DNA from: Aminobacter ciceronei
GTDB taxonomy: Bacteria > Pseudomonadota > Alphaproteobacteria > Rhizobiales > Rhizobiaceae
Reading direction: 5' to 3'
NCBI RefSeq assembly: GCF_014138625.1
Contig: NZ_JACJHY010000031.1
Location: 1 to 64,000, forward strand
Length of the DNA stretch: 64,000 bases
Position numbers and translations under genes: made by a program. The notes under the pieces are model-generated. The model did not search any database, was not told the DNA's origin, and saw only the letters and a program-made list of their open reading frames with translations. Below are positions 17,258-26,931 of the stretch, one piece after another (position 1 is the first letter of the stretch; each line of letters starts with the position of its first letter).

Positions 17258-17501
17258 GTTGCACCCGGTCACGCCTGTTGCGCCCGGCCCGGCCGCGGCC
17301 GACCTCTCTCTGCCCGAAAGTTCTCGGGCGATCGGAACTTCAAGCCGGTGCGACACCGTGACAGCGACAAAAGCGCGTGAGCTATTCGTGTTAGTTGTTT
17401 ACCGAACCAAACCAACGGCAGGCCGTTTCTTCTCTGCACAAAGCAATTGGCGTCTCCCTCCCGGATCCATGCTTTGGTCATCAAGCAACAGGAGAAGTAC
17501 A
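17258..17501. other. Upstream region of DUF1344 copy 4
   Basis: About 240 bp with no credible ORF. A ribosome site AGGAG lies about 8 bases before the ATG of copy 4. Unrelated to repeat copies A and B apart from isolated GTGA motifs near 17358 and 17378. Confidence 0.5.
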
Positions 17502-17753
17502 ATGAGAAAGCTCATCCTTGCCGCCTCCGCCCTCGCCCTCATGTCGGGCGCAGCCCTTGCCACCGAGGTCGATGGCACCGTTGCCAAGTTCAACCCGGCG
17601 GTCCGCGTCATCACGCTCACCAATGGCGAGAGCTTCACCATCCCGCGCGACGTCGCGATCCCGCCGCAGCTGGCTCCCGGCAAGCGGGTGGCCATCGACC
17701 AGCATGACAACGGCGCCAAGATCGAATCCGTGATGGTGGGCGCGGCAAGCTAG
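17502..17753 (+). CDS. Secreted DUF1344 protein, copy 4
   Basis: 83 residues from ATG at 17502 with AGGAGAAG upstream. Signal peptide about 1-20 (AALAT), then VDGTVAKFNPAVRVITLTNGESFTIPRD. It is the most diverged copy: the IQLNDEGDK segment has become IDQHDNGAK and one residue is inserted in the PPQLAPG turn. Its domain start is closest to copy 1 (VAKF-P-VRVITL). Function unknown. Confidence 0.8.
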   Translation: MRKLILAASALALMSGAALATEVDGTVAKFNPAVRVITLTNGESFTIPRDVAIPPQLAPGKRVAIDQHDNGAKIESVMVGAAS

Positions 17754-17789
17754 CGTCCGGCCCATCCTCCCACCCCGCAGGTAGCAGAC

Positions 17790-17830
17790 AACGCCATGGA
17801 CGCCAGCCAGCGTCCGTGGCGTTCTTCCTT
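17790..17830 (+). terminator. Terminator of DUF1344 copy 4
   Basis: Stem AACGCCATGGACGC (17790-17803) and GCGTCCGTGGCGTT (17810-17823) with one T-G wobble, then a T-rich tract. The CCATGG core is retained but the rest differs from the other three. Confidence 0.85.
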
Positions 17831-18027
17831 TCGACAAGAGGTGCGGACCACGAATCAAGGGCCACCGCCCTTGCCGCGGTCGGCAATTCGAACCTCAGGT
17901 GCCATCTAGGGCAGCGAAAAATGGGCACGGTGTCTGGATTCGAGCCGCCCAGTCCGGGGCCTGCTGCAATCCCACACGCCCTCTGATACGGTCAAAGGTA
18001 CCGCCATTCCCGCCGGCAGGAGAAGCC

Positions 18028-18459
18028 ATGAGCGACCTGACTACTGCGATCCTTGTTGCGGCAAACGCGCATCATGGCCAGGTCGACAAGGCGAGGCAGC
18101 CCTATATCCTGCATCCGCTCCGGGTGATGATTGCGGTCAACAGCGACGAAGAACGGATAGCCGCCGTCCTGCATGATGTCGTCGAAGACACTGATGTCAC
18201 TTTGGACGAACTGCGGAGCAAGGGGTTCGGTGTTGTGGTTGTCCAAGCGGTCGACGCGCTCACACGCCGGGATGATGAGCCCTATGTCGACTTCATCAAG
18301 CGGGCGCGCGCCAACGAGATCGCGCGACGCGTCAAGATCGCCGACATCCTTGACAACACCAACCCCGACCGCGTGCGGGCCGCCGGGCTTGGGGAGCAAC
18401 ATCTCGATCGCTACCGCGAAGCACTTCAAATGCTGACAGACGCCGAGAGCCAATCCTGA
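18028..18459 (+). CDS. Stand-alone HD phosphohydrolase, (p)ppGpp hydrolase-like
   Basis: 143 residues from ATG at 18028, preceded by AGGAGAAG. It matches only the HD half of RelA/SpoT proteins: AHHGQVDKARQPYILHPLRV (from about 14), the metal pair His49-Asp50 followed by ED at 53-54, and KIADILDN with Asp106 and Asn110. Small single-domain relatives (MESH1 and SAH types) hydrolyse (p)ppGpp or other 3'-phosphorylated nucleotides such as NADPH. There is no synthetase, TGS or ACT domain. Probably cytosolic. The precise substrate is an inference. It lies alone between DUF1344 copy 4 and tRNA-Pro. Confidence 0.78.
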   Translation: MSDLTTAILVAANAHHGQVDKARQPYILHPLRVMIAVNSDEERIAAVLHDVVEDTDVTLDELRSKGFGVVVVQAVDALTRRDDEPYVDFIKRARANEIARRVKIADILDNTNPDRVRAAGLGEQHLDRYREALQMLTDAESQS

Positions 18460-18644
18460 TCGCCGACCACCTGCACCACCGCAGTCGACGGCAACACCGT
18501 CCGCTGCAACGGCCCTGCGCCTGACAGCACGGCTCGGACAAACCATTCTCGACGCCGAAAAGATCGAAGCGAGATGATAAATTTAAACCTTGGGGAAATC
18601 GGCAAACCGCAACCTGGGGGATGGCGGTTAAGTCTTTGTTCTAA

Positions 18645-18721
<77 letters not shown>

Positions 18722-18830
18722 GACCGGTCGCGATGTATCTTGATATGACCGCTTCGGTCAACCCAATTCGTCGGCTTTCCCGCCAACTTCTTCATTCGCG
18801 AGCAGAATATTCTAGTCGGCCTGACCGGCC

Positions 18831-19370
18831 TCAGCGAACCTGGTCGAGCAGGCGCTTGCATTCGAGCAGGTCAAACAGCGCCTCCTGCAGCAAGGCGCGG
18901 TTGTCGCGCGACAGCTTGCCGGAATCGGCTGCCACCGGCCCCTCGTCGTCGCCCTTGCCCAGGCCGAAGAAGCGGCGGCTCGGCTTGGCGCGAGCCTCAC
19001 CGACCAGCATCTCCTCATCGGGGCCGCGCGGCTGCGCTGCCGGCGTCAGCGGCGCCTCGGCCTGCTTGCGCTGGGCGATTGCCTCGACGGCCTTCATGTC
19101 GCCGCTGCCGATGGCGACCAGGAACTGGTTGCCATTGTCGCGCAACAGCTTCTGCACGCCCTTGATGGTGTAGCCCTGTTCGTAGAGCATGTGGCGGATG
19201 CCCTTGATCAACTCGACATCCTGCGGCCGGTAATAGCGCCGGCCGCCGCCGCGCTTCATCGGCTTGATCTGGGTGAAACGGGTTTCCCAGAAGCGCAGCA
19301 CATGCTGCGGCAGATCAAGGTCTTCGGCAACTTCGCTGATGGTGCGGAAGGCGTCGGGGCTCTTGTCCAT
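18831..19370 (-). CDS. MerR-family transcriptional regulator
   Basis: 179 residues if started at ATG 19370 ([21 protein letters not shown]); a start at 19433 or 19406 would add up to 21 residues without a better ribosome site. The N-terminal winged helix-turn-helix contains [10 protein letters not shown] and [35 protein letters not shown], characteristic of the MerR protein that sits beside ihfA in many alphaproteobacteria. No Cys metal-binding motif is present in the C-terminal half, which is low-complexity and probably disordered up to a helix at the end. Its regulon is not known to me. Confidence 0.85.
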   Translation of the reverse strand: MDKSPDAFRTISEVAEDLDLPQHVLRFWETRFTQIKPMKRGGGRRYYRPQDVELIKGIRHMLYEQGYTIKGVQKLLRDNGNQFLVAIGSGDMKAVEAIAQRKQAEAPLTPAAQPRGPDEEMLVGEARAKPSRRFFGLGKGDDEGPVAADSGKLSRDNRALLQEALFDLLECKRLLDQVR

Positions 19371-19487
19371 GGTCGCCACTTTCGCAAAAAACGATTCGTG
19401 ATCCATTTCAGCGCTTTGGGCAACAACATTCAAGCCCGGTGCGAATCACGCACCAGGCTATCAACCGGATTATCGGGAGCTGGCTGC

Positions 19488-19811
19488 CTACTTCGAGGCC
19501 TTGGACTTGCCGTTCTGGTGAGCCCGCAGGATGCGGCTCTTGAGCACGTTGGATGCCTTGAAGGTCATCACCCGGCGCGGCAGGATCGGCACTTCTTCAC
19601 CCGTCTTGGGGTTGCGGCCGACACGTTCGTTCTTGTCGCGAACGTGGAAGGTGGCGAAAGACGACAATTTCACCGTCTCGCCACGCACGATTGCTTCGCA
19701 GATTTCGTCGAGAACGGTTTCGACCAGCTGCGCCGATTCCGTGCGCGACAGGCCGACTTTCCGATAGACGGATTCAGCGAGGTCGGCACGTGTCAGTGTC
19801 TTTCCCCCCAT
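19488..19811 (-). CDS. ihfA: Integration host factor alpha subunit
   Basis: 107 residues. HU/IHF fold with the DNA-intercalating beta-arm containing [20 protein letters not shown], and the IHF-alpha style start [20 protein letters not shown]. With IHF-beta it bends DNA at specific sites for transcription, replication and recombination. Lies downstream of fabH (128 bp gap) and upstream of the MerR gene, the standard alphaproteobacterial order. Confidence 0.95.
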   Translation of the reverse strand: MGGKTLTRADLAESVYRKVGLSRTESAQLVETVLDEICEAIVRGETVKLSSFATFHVRDKNERVGRNPKTGEEVPILPRRVMTFKASNVLKSRILRAHQNGKSKASK

Positions 19812-19939
19812 GCGACGGGCCCCATCCTCAATATCTGAAATCCAGCAACGCGCCGGAGGTTAAGTAATTGATCCGTCAAGGTCAAGGACCGATCCGATGA
19901 CCTTTTCAAGACACCGCGCGGAGGCCTGAGCCTGCGCGC

Positions 19940-20911
19940 TCACCACCTCACGAGCACGGCGCCCCAGGTGAAACCGCCGCCCATCGCCTCGAGCATGACA
20001 AGGTCGCCCTTCTTGATGCGTCCGTCGGCAACGGCAGCCGAAAGCGCCAGCGGCACCGAGGCGGCCGACGTGTTGCCGTGCAGATGCACCGTCACGACGG
20101 CCTTTTCCTCGGCAATGCCGAGCTTCTTGGCCGAGGCATCGATGATGCGCTTGTTGGCCTGGTGCGGCACGAACCAGTCAAGTGTGTCGGCTGATACACC
20201 GGTCTGGGCGAAGACGTCCTCGATCACGTCGGTGATCATGCCCACCGCATGCTTGAAGACCTCGCGGCCTTCCATCTTGAGATGGCCGACGGTGCCGGTG
20301 GTGGACGGACCGCCATCGACATAAAGCTTGTCCTTGTGCGTTCCGTCGGAGCGCAGGCTGGCGGCCAGCACGCCGCGGTCGGCGATGGTGCCCGCACTTT
20401 CTTCAGCTTCCAGCACCAGCGCTCCGGCGCCGTCGCCAAAAAGCACGCAGGTCGAGCGGTCGGTCCAGTCGAGAATGCGCGAAAACGTCTCGGAGCCGAT
20501 CACCAGCACGCGCCTGGCAAGGCCGCCCTTGATATAGAGGTCGGCGGTGGTGACGGCGTAGACGAATCCACTGCACACGGCCTGCATGTCGAAGGCGAAG
20601 CCATGGCGCATGCCGAGCCGGTTCTGGATCTCGACGGCTGTGGCGGGAAAGGTGTTGTTCGGCGTCGAGGTGGCGAGCACGATCAGGTCGATGTCGTCAG
20701 GCGTCAGGCCGGCATTGTCGAGCGCTGCGCGGGCCGCAGCCTCACCGAGCGAGGCCGTCGTCTCGTCGTCGGCGGCGATGTGGCGCTGGCGGATGCCGGT
20801 GCGCTGGGCGATCCACTCGTCCGAGGTCTCGACCATGCCTTCGAAATCGGCGTTCTTCATGATGCGGCGGGGCAGCGCCGAACCAATGCCGCGCACAACT
20901 GATCTGATCAC
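19940..20911 (-). CDS. fabH: Beta-ketoacyl-ACP synthase III
   Basis: 323 residues. It condenses acetyl-CoA with malonyl-ACP to start type II fatty acid synthesis. Catalytic triad visible: Cys113 in MQAVCSGF, His250 in FVPHQANKR and Asn280 in [10 protein letters not shown]. The ACP/CoA-binding region RTGIRQRHI is intact. It starts 12 bp after plsX, so the two are co-transcribed. Confidence 0.96.
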   Translation of the reverse strand: MIRSVVRGIGSALPRRIMKNADFEGMVETSDEWIAQRTGIRQRHIAADDETTASLGEAAARAALDNAGLTPDDIDLIVLATSTPNNTFPATAVEIQNRLGMRHGFAFDMQAVCSGFVYAVTTADLYIKGGLARRVLVIGSETFSRILDWTDRSTCVLFGDGAGALVLEAEESAGTIADRGVLAASLRSDGTHKDKLYVDGGPSTTGTVGHLKMEGREVFKHAVGMITDVIEDVFAQTGVSADTLDWFVPHQANKRIIDASAKKLGIAEEKAVVTVHLHGNTSAASVPLALSAAVADGRIKKGDLVMLEAMGGGFTWGAVLVRW

Positions 20912-20923
20912 GTTGAAAAAATC

Positions 20924-21991
20924 CTATTCCTGATCTTCGACCGCGGCCGCGGGGCGACCCATTGCAGCATGCGGGTTGCGTGCATGAAACAGGTCGAGGT
21001 CGGCTTCGATACGGTCGAGCAGCCGGTTCCGGACCATATCATAGGCCATTTCGATGGCAGCGGCGAAGCCGTCGGCGTCAGCGCCGCCATGGCTTTTCAC
21101 CACGATACCGTTGAGGCCGAGGAAGACGCCGCCATTGGCGCGGCGCACGTCCATCTTCTCGCGCAGCCGGTCGAAAGCGCCCTTGGCAAAGAGATAGCCG
21201 ATCTTGGCCATCAGCGTGCGGCTCATCGCTTCGCGTAGATAGCCGGCGATCTGGCGTGCCGTGCCTTCGGCGGTCTTGAGCGCGATGTTGCCGGAAAAGC
21301 CCTCGGTGACGACCACGTCGGTGGTGCCCTTGCCGATGTCGTCGCCTTCGACGAAACCCTGGTAGTTCATCGAGGCCATGTTGGCCTCGCGCAGCATGCG
21401 CCCGGCTTCCTTGACCTCTTCCTGGCCCTTGATCTCTTCGACGCCGACATTGAGCAAGCCGACAGTCGGCCGATCGATGCCGAACAGGGCGCGCGCCATG
21501 CCGGTGCCCAGAATGGCGAAATCGGTGAGCTGGTGCGCATCCGCGCCAATGGTGGCGCCGACGTCGAGCACGACGCTCTCGCCGCGCGCCGTCGGCCACA
21601 GGGCGGCGATTGCCGGGCGGTCGATCGTCGCCATGGTGCGCAAGCAGAATTTCGACATCGCCATCAGTGCGCCGGTGTTGCCGGCGGAGACGCAGGCGTC
21701 CGACGTGCCCGACTTGACCGCTTCGATCGCCTTCCACATCGACGACTTCCAGCGCCCCTGGCGCAGCGCCTGGCTCGGCTTGTCGTCCATGCGCACGGCG
21801 ACCTCGCAGTGCACGAACTCGCTGACGGCAGCAAGCTTGGGATACTTGGCCAGCTCGGGACGGACCACTTCTTCGCGGCCATAGATGATGAAGCGAATAT
21901 CGGTGCGCCTGATGGCGACCTTGGCCAGGGCAGGAATGATCACGGAAGGGCCGTGATCGCCACCCATGGCATCAATGGAAATCTTGATCAC
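20924..21991 (-). CDS. plsX: Phosphate acyltransferase
   Basis: 355 residues. PlsX converts acyl-ACP to acyl-phosphate, the donor for PlsY in phosphatidic acid synthesis. Family features: [20 protein letters not shown] start, [19 protein letters not shown], and [17 protein letters not shown]. Cytoplasmic, peripheral to the membrane. Between DUF177 and fabH in the usual order, although rpmF, often found next to plsX, is not here. Confidence 0.96.
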   Translation of the reverse strand: MIKISIDAMGGDHGPSVIIPALAKVAIRRTDIRFIIYGREEVVRPELAKYPKLAAVSEFVHCEVAVRMDDKPSQALRQGRWKSSMWKAIEAVKSGTSDACVSAGNTGALMAMSKFCLRTMATIDRPAIAALWPTARGESVVLDVGATIGADAHQLTDFAILGTGMARALFGIDRPTVGLLNVGVEEIKGQEEVKEAGRMLREANMASMNYQGFVEGDDIGKGTTDVVVTEGFSGNIALKTAEGTARQIAGYLREAMSRTLMAKIGYLFAKGAFDRLREKMDVRRANGGVFLGLNGIVVKSHGGADADGFAAAIEMAYDMVRNRLLDRIEADLDLFHARNPHAAMGRPAAAVEDQE

Positions 21992-22096
21992 GCGTCGGTC
22001 ATCTCACTGTTGGCGTAGCTGGGCACGCAAAAGTCCGGCGAAAGTAACGGTTTTGGGCAACCGCACAACCGGGATTACGCGAAACGGCAGGCGTTT

Positions 22097-22651
22097 TCAA
22101 AGCTTCTTGGATATTAGGCGGAGCTTTTTCTGGAATTCGCTCTCGACTGGCTCGACATCGTCATCGTCAGTACTGGCGACCGCGACGCCGGTCTTGCGCG
22201 GATAAGGGTCGATGGCGAGGCCGAAGAACTCCTCGGCCAGCGCGCCCGCATCGATGGTGTCGCCGGTGAAGGTTTCGGGCGCGTCGGGGCCCTCGGCGTC
22301 GAGCAGGATTTCGCCGGCCGCGTTGAAGCCCTGCCTGGCAAGCTTGGAGTCCTCGGGCAGGAAAACGCCCTCGACATCCTCGTCGATCACCGCCTCGACA
22401 GGCTCAAGCGTGACGACGCAGGCCTGGGTGATCGCTGCCTGGACCCGACCGCGGACCTTGACGCCATTGCGCTTCCACTTGGTGACAAGCAGGTCCGCCT
22501 TGTAGCGTTCGACCGACGTCAGGCCATGCACCTCAGCCAATGCGGCACGCTGGGCGGCATCGGCATCGACTGTTACAGCCATGCCCTTCTGCGGCAGCCT
22601 GGCGACATTGACCTTGAAGGAAACCGGACTCTGGGTCTCGTCAGGCATCAT
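22097..22651 (-). CDS. DUF177 (YceD family) protein
   Basis: 184 residues from ATG at 22651, which has GGAGG 7 bases upstream; the longer reading to 22828 is not supported. DUF177/YceD proteins are linked to 23S rRNA or ribosomal protein bL32 accumulation in other bacteria and normally lie upstream of plsX. Recognisable parts are RAALAEVHGL near the N-terminus and VTLEPVEAVIDEDVEGVFLPED in the core, with an acidic stretch DDDDVEPVESEFQKKL at the end. The Cys pair seen in many homologues is reduced to a single Cys. Confidence 0.85.
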   Translation of the reverse strand: MMPDETQSPVSFKVNVARLPQKGMAVTVDADAAQRAALAEVHGLTSVERYKADLLVTKWKRNGVKVRGRVQAAITQACVVTLEPVEAVIDEDVEGVFLPEDSKLARQGFNAAGEILLDAEGPDAPETFTGDTIDAGALAEEFFGLAIDPYPRKTGVAVASTDDDDVEPVESEFQKKLRLISKKL

Positions 22652-22664
22652 GGGGTGGCCTCCT

Positions 22665-23207
22665 TCAGGCTGCCTGTGGCGCCGGATATGACAATTTGCC
22701 GGCACATATGTCTTCCGATGGCTGCTCGGCAAGAGCGCGATTCGCCGCAAAGACATATTCGGCGAGTGCTGCGGCTTCCGGCCAGTCCTGCACCTCGGGG
22801 CGGACATTGCGCAAAAGTGCTGCGGCAAGCGCCGGATGATCGTCGCCTTCGAGCGCGTTCTTGTAGGATTCTGTGCGGCCGTAAAACATCTTGGCCAGCT
22901 TCTTCATGCGCTTGGGCACGCCGACGTCGCTGATGCCGAGCTCGCGCAGCGAATGGTCGACATCGAGGAAGAACTCGTCGATCAGGCGCTGGGCGATGTC
23001 GGCCGCAGCCCCCGGCTCGCCGCGCAAACGATGCTGAAACAGGAACATGTGCAGCGAAAGCATCTCGAAACGGCCAAGCGGCGTGTCGGGAACATTCCAT
23101 GCGGAATAAAAAGGTTCCTGCCGCGCGGCTGCCACGATTCGTGTATAGAGCGCCTCGGTGATGGCGCGATTGGCCTGGCGTTCACGGCCAAACAGACGCT
23201 TAAACAT
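22665..23207 (-). CDS. Cytochrome bc1 assembly chaperone (ubiquinol-cytochrome c chaperone family)
   Basis: 180 residues from ATG at 23207 (MFKRLFGRER). Homologous to the CBP3/UQCC1 chaperone family, which helps cytochrome b mature in mitochondria and alphaproteobacteria. The core runs from RIVAAARQEPFYSAWNVPDTPLGRFEMLSLHMFL to VGVPKRMKKLAKMFYGRTESYKNAL. Usually located, as here, just upstream of DUF177-plsX. The 13-bp gap to DUF177 indicates an operon. Divergent from bamE. Confidence 0.88.
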   Translation of the reverse strand: MFKRLFGRERQANRAITEALYTRIVAAARQEPFYSAWNVPDTPLGRFEMLSLHMFLFQHRLRGEPGAAADIAQRLIDEFFLDVDHSLRELGISDVGVPKRMKKLAKMFYGRTESYKNALEGDDHPALAAALLRNVRPEVQDWPEAAALAEYVFAANRALAEQPSEDICAGKLSYPAPQAA

Positions 23208-23320
23208 TTTGAGGGCGGTCTCCCGGGGACCCGTTTCGCTTAGTGGCCTTGTTGCATCGGCGCGCAAGCTGGTTTACCGGTTTTGCGGCTTCGCGCAAGC
23301 AGGGGCTCTGGCACGACAGG

Positions 23321-23851
23321 ATGGAGTTGTTGTTGCACTCGCTGAAATTCAAGATGCCATTTTCGTTGCGTCCGGCTGGCGCCGTGTCGCTGATCGTGGC
23401 CGCTGCCGCGCTGTCGGCATGCAACACCTCGAAGACGTTCGGTGACCTGACCCCCAGCGAGACGCTGACCCAGGGCTATGTCATCGACCAGCAGTCGATC
23501 GACTCCGTGCCGGTGGGTTCGAGCCGCGAGCAGGTGCTGCTCGCTCTCGGCACGCCGTCGACGACGGCGACCTTCGACAATGAGGTGTTCTACTACATCT
23601 CCCAGACGCGCCGGCGCGCCGTCGCCTTCGCCAAGCCGAAGCTGATCGAACAGCGCGTGCTGGCCGTCTATTTCGGCGCCGACGGCCGCGTCTCGAACAT
23701 CGCCAATTACGGCCTGCAGGAAGGCAAGGTGTTCGACTTCATCTCGCGCACGACGCCGACCGGCGGCAAGGACCAGAACTTCCTCGGCCAGCTGCTTTCG
23801 GGCGCCGGCAAGATGGGGTCGAGTGCTGCCAGCAGCATCTTCGGCAGCTGA
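23321..23851 (+). CDS. bamE: Outer-membrane assembly lipoprotein BamE
   Basis: 176 residues if started at ATG 23321; ATG at 23354 would give 165 and is also possible. A lipoprotein signal ends in ALSAC with the lipidated Cys about 30 residues in. The SmpA/OmlA domain follows, with VPVGSSREQVLLALGTPSTTATFDNEVFYYIS and the conserved turn before LAVYFGADGRV. BamE is the small accessory lipoprotein of the Bam complex inserting outer-membrane proteins. The C-terminal tail is rich in Gly and Ser, as in rhizobial homologues. Monocistronic with a strong terminator. Confidence 0.9.
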   Translation: MELLLHSLKFKMPFSLRPAGAVSLIVAAAALSACNTSKTFGDLTPSETLTQGYVIDQQSIDSVPVGSSREQVLLALGTPSTTATFDNEVFYYISQTRRRAVAFAKPKLIEQRVLAVYFGADGRVSNIANYGLQEGKVFDFISRTTPTGGKDQNFLGQLLSGAGKMGSSAASSIFGS

Positions 23852-23888
23852 TCCGCCCACTGAGGTTCAGAAATCTCAGGCAACAGGA

Positions 23889-23915
23889 CCCGCGGAAGCA
23901 ATTCCGCGGGTTTTT
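23889..23915 (+). terminator. Terminator of bamE
   Basis: Stem CCCGCGGAA (23889-23897), loop GCAA, stem TTCCGCGGG to 23910, followed by T5. Confidence 0.92.
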
Positions 23916-23938
23916 CTTTGGGCTGGACAAGGCCTACG

Positions 23939-23970
23939 AAAAACCCCGCCCGCAGAGGCTGCGGACGGGG
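23939..23970 (-). terminator. Terminator of hppA
   Basis: Read on the minus strand: CCCCG-x-CCGCAG stem halves (23944-23955 and 23959-23970) with one mismatch and a 3-base loop, followed by T5 at 23943-23939. It lies about 40 bp beyond the hppA stop and faces the bamE terminator. Confidence 0.88.
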
Positions 23971-24010
23971 TCCCTGGATCTGCCTCAGAGAGGCAGGCAG
24001 TTCGGCAGGA

Positions 24011-26158
24011 TCAGCCGCCGCTGTGCGCGAGCACGGCAAGCAGCAGAAGGGCGACGATGTTGGTGATCTTGATCGCCGGGTTCACTGCCGGGCCGGCAGT
24101 GTCCTTGTAGGGATCGCCGACGGTATCGCCTGTCACCGAGGCCTTGTGGGCCTCGGAGCCCTTCAGGTGCTTGACGCCGTCCTTGTCGGTGAAGCCGTCC
24201 TCGAACGACTTTTTGGCGTTGTCCCAGGCACCGCCGCCTGAAGTCATCGAAATCGCAACGAACAGGCCGTTGACGATGACGCCGAGCAGCGAGGCACCGA
24301 GGGCGGCAAAGGCCGAGGCCTTGGAGCCCGAGATCAGCAGCACGCCGAAATAGACGACGAGCGGCGCCAGCACCGGCAGCAGCGACGGAATGATCATTTC
24401 CTTGATCGCCGCCTTGGTCAGAAGGTCGACGGCGCGGGCGTAATTGGGCTTCGAGGTGCCCTTCATGATGCCCGGATCCTCGCGGAACTGCTTGCGCACC
24501 TCCTCGACGATCGAGCCTGCGGCACGGCCGACGGCGGTCATTGCGATGCCGCCGAACAGATAAGGAATGAGGCCGCCGAAGATCAGGCCGGCGACGACGT
24601 AAGGGTTGGACAGATCGAACGACACCGTGCCGATGTCGGCGAAATACGGGAACTGCGCGCTGTTGGCGGCAAAGTACTGCAGGTCGTAGCTGTAGGCGGC
24701 AAACAGCACCAGAGCGCCGAGACCGGCCGAGCCGATGGCGTAGCCCTTGGTGACGGCCTTGGTGGTGTTGCCGACCGCATCAAGCGCGTCGGTCGAATGA
24801 CGCACTTCCTTGGGCAGGCCGGCCATTTCGGCAATGCCGCCGGCATTGTCGGTGACCGGGCCGAAGGCATCGAGCGCCACGATCATGCCGGCAAGGCCGA
24901 GCATGGTGGTGACGGCAATGGCCGTGCCGAACAGGCCGGCAAGCTGGAAGGTGGCGATGATGCCGCCGACGATGACGATGGCCGGCAGCGCCGTCGATTC
25001 GAGCGATACGGCCAGGCCCTGGATCACGTTGGTGCCGTGACCCGTGACCGACGCCTGGGCGATCGAATTGACCGGGCGCTTGTTGGTACCGGTGTAGTAT
25101 TCGGTGATGACGACGATCAGCCCTGTTACCACCAGGCCGATCAGGCCGCAGATGAACAGGTTCTGACCCGTGATCACGACACCACCGCCGGTGCCGATTT
25201 CACCCCAGCCGACAGTCAGCGAGGTCGCCGCCCCCAGGCCGACGATCGAGAGAAGGCCAGTGACGATCAGCCCCTTGTAGAGCGCGCCCATGATCGAGCC
25301 GTTGGAGCCGAGCTTGACGAAGAACGTGCCGACGATCGAGGTGATGATGCAGGCGCCGCAGATGGCGAGCGGGTAAAGCATCACGTTGGAGAGAACCTCG
25401 GTTCCGCCGAAGAAGATGGCGCCGAGCACCATGGTGGCGACGACGGTCACGGCATAGGTTTCAAACAGATCGGCGGCCATGCCGGCGCAGTCGCCGACAT
25501 TGTCGCCGACATTGTCGGCGATGGTTGCGGGGTTGCGCGGATCATCCTCGGGGATGCCGGCTTCCACCTTGCCGACGAGATCGCCGCCGACATCGGCACC
25601 CTTGGTGAAGATGCCGCCGCCGAGACGGGCAAAGATCGAGATCAGGGAAGCGCCGAAACCGAGCGCCACCAGCGAATCGATGACGACGCGGTCGGCAGGC
25701 GCATGGCCCATCGGGCCGGTCAGAACGAGGTAGTAGACGGAGACGCCAAGCAGAGCGAGGCCGGCCACCAGCATGCCGGTGATGGCGCCCGACTTGAAGG
25801 CGATGTCGAGGCCGGCGGCGAGGCTGTTGGAGGCGGCCTGCGCAGTGCGCACATTGGCCCGGACCGAAACATGCATGCCGATGAAGCCGGCAGCACCTGA
25901 AAGCACTGCACCAATCAAAAAGCCGATCGCCGCGGTCGCGGAAAGCAGCCACCATGCGAGCAGGAACACGACGACGCCGACGATGGCGATGGTGGTGTAT
26001 TGGCGCGCCAGATATGCCTGCGCACCTTCTCGGATGGCGGCGGAGATTTCCTGCATGCGCGCATTGCCCTGGTCGGATGCAAGCACCGACTGAGTCGCCC
26101 AGATGGCGTACAGGACAGATAGCAGGCCGCAGGCGATGACGACGTAAAGCATTGTCAT
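24011..26158 (-). CDS. hppA: K+-independent proton-pumping pyrophosphatase
   Basis: 715 residues from ATG at 26158; 16 membrane helices expected. It couples PPi hydrolysis to proton export across the inner (or acidocalcisome) membrane. The PPi-binding loop [35 protein letters not shown] (189-223) and the second acidic cluster [16 protein letters not shown] (430-445) are intact. Lys467 in [10 protein letters not shown] is the residue that marks the K+-independent class, where K+-dependent enzymes have Ala. Common in rhizobia and thought to save energy in low oxygen or acid. Own promoter in the 278-bp gap upstream. Confidence 0.95.
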   Translation of the reverse strand: MTMLYVVIACGLLSVLYAIWATQSVLASDQGNARMQEISAAIREGAQAYLARQYTTIAIVGVVVFLLAWWLLSATAAIGFLIGAVLSGAAGFIGMHVSVRANVRTAQAASNSLAAGLDIAFKSGAITGMLVAGLALLGVSVYYLVLTGPMGHAPADRVVIDSLVALGFGASLISIFARLGGGIFTKGADVGGDLVGKVEAGIPEDDPRNPATIADNVGDNVGDCAGMAADLFETYAVTVVATMVLGAIFFGGTEVLSNVMLYPLAICGACIITSIVGTFFVKLGSNGSIMGALYKGLIVTGLLSIVGLGAATSLTVGWGEIGTGGGVVITGQNLFICGLIGLVVTGLIVVITEYYTGTNKRPVNSIAQASVTGHGTNVIQGLAVSLESTALPAIVIVGGIIATFQLAGLFGTAIAVTTMLGLAGMIVALDAFGPVTDNAGGIAEMAGLPKEVRHSTDALDAVGNTTKAVTKGYAIGSAGLGALVLFAAYSYDLQYFAANSAQFPYFADIGTVSFDLSNPYVVAGLIFGGLIPYLFGGIAMTAVGRAAGSIVEEVRKQFREDPGIMKGTSKPNYARAVDLLTKAAIKEMIIPSLLPVLAPLVVYFGVLLISGSKASAFAALGASLLGVIVNGLFVAISMTSGGGAWDNAKKSFEDGFTDKDGVKHLKGSEAHKASVTGDTVGDPYKDTAGPAVNPAIKITNIVALLLLAVLAHSGG

Positions 26159-26436
26159 TGCCAATTTCTCTTCCCTGATTGTGCCCGGAATTCCCCTCCC
26201 CGGGCTAGTGAACGAGACCGGCAGCCTCTCATTGGTTTCCGGCCCCTGGCGAACAATCCGAAACAGGGCAGCGCACGTCAAGATATCGAAAAGGTGTTTC
26301 TCGGCTTTCGCCGCCCCGTTATTGCCGACAACAGAGCTTTGGAGCGCCGTGCGTCCGGATAGACGCACAAACAACGCGCCAACTCATCAACTCTGCGCAT
26401 CATGCTTTCCGAACATCGATTCCGATTTTCGGAGCA
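26159..26436. other. Upstream region of hppA
   Basis: 278 bp between hppA and the DUF2165 gene, both on the minus strand. It should contain the hppA promoter. A small inverted repeat TCCGA-N-TCGGA lies at about 26418-26431 near the DUF2165 stop, without a U-run. No ORF or RNA motif recognised. Confidence 0.4.
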
Positions 26437-26931
26437 TCAGGCCAGATCACGATCCGGCTGATTGACGAAGATCAGCACCGCCAGCATGGTCATGTAGAAT
26501 TTGAAGGCGGCGTCCTGGCCGTTCCATGTGCTCGACTGCCACATGGCGAACCATTCGCCGCCAATGACCATGAAGCCCAGGAACCAGACCAGGAACCCCA
26601 TGGTGGCGCCGATGACGACGAAGCCCTTGGCGTCATCGAACTGCCGGCCCGAACCTTTGCGTGCCTGCCAGAGTTGCAGCGCGGCGATCAGGAACAGCAC
26701 GCAGGTCAGCGCCTCGCCGAAGATGATCAACCAGTAGCCGACGGTCCACAATGTCGGACTGGTGATCGAGCGATACATCAGCGCGTTGCCCGGGAAAGTG
26801 GTGTCCATGCTCAGGACGTGCTGGACGAAGGCGAAGTTGGAGCCGTAGTCGGTGATATTGCCGAACGCCACCAGAAAGGCGAAAGCTGCAAGACAAAGAC
26901 ACATCACGATCTTAGAGAGACGCCAAACCAT
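26437..26931 (-). CDS. DUF2165 small integral membrane protein
   Basis: 164 residues from ATG at 26931, with AAGGAG about 9 bases upstream. Four transmembrane helices (about 7-25, 62-85, 103-123, 143-158) and the DUF2165 hallmarks ALxAFLVAFGNITDYGSNFAFVQHVLSMDTTFPG near the start and GGEWFAMWQSSTWNGQDAAFKFY near the end. Function unknown in the family. Its ATG overlaps the ATG of the divergent gene in one CATG. Confidence 0.82.
   Translation of the reverse strand: MVWRLSKIVMCLCLAAFAFLVAFGNITDYGSNFAFVQHVLSMDTTFPGNALMYRSITSPTLWTVGYWLIIFGEALTCVLFLIAALQLWQARKGSGRQFDDAKGFVVIGATMGFLVWFLGFMVIGGEWFAMWQSSTWNGQDAAFKFYMTMLAVLIFVNQPDRDLA

Noticed and set aside
17330-17365. EcfG-type promoter (GGAAC with distal CGTT) before DUF1344 copy 4
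   Set aside because: GGAAC is present at 17334 but the -10-like element reads CGTG and the spacing is at the edge, so the match is too weak.
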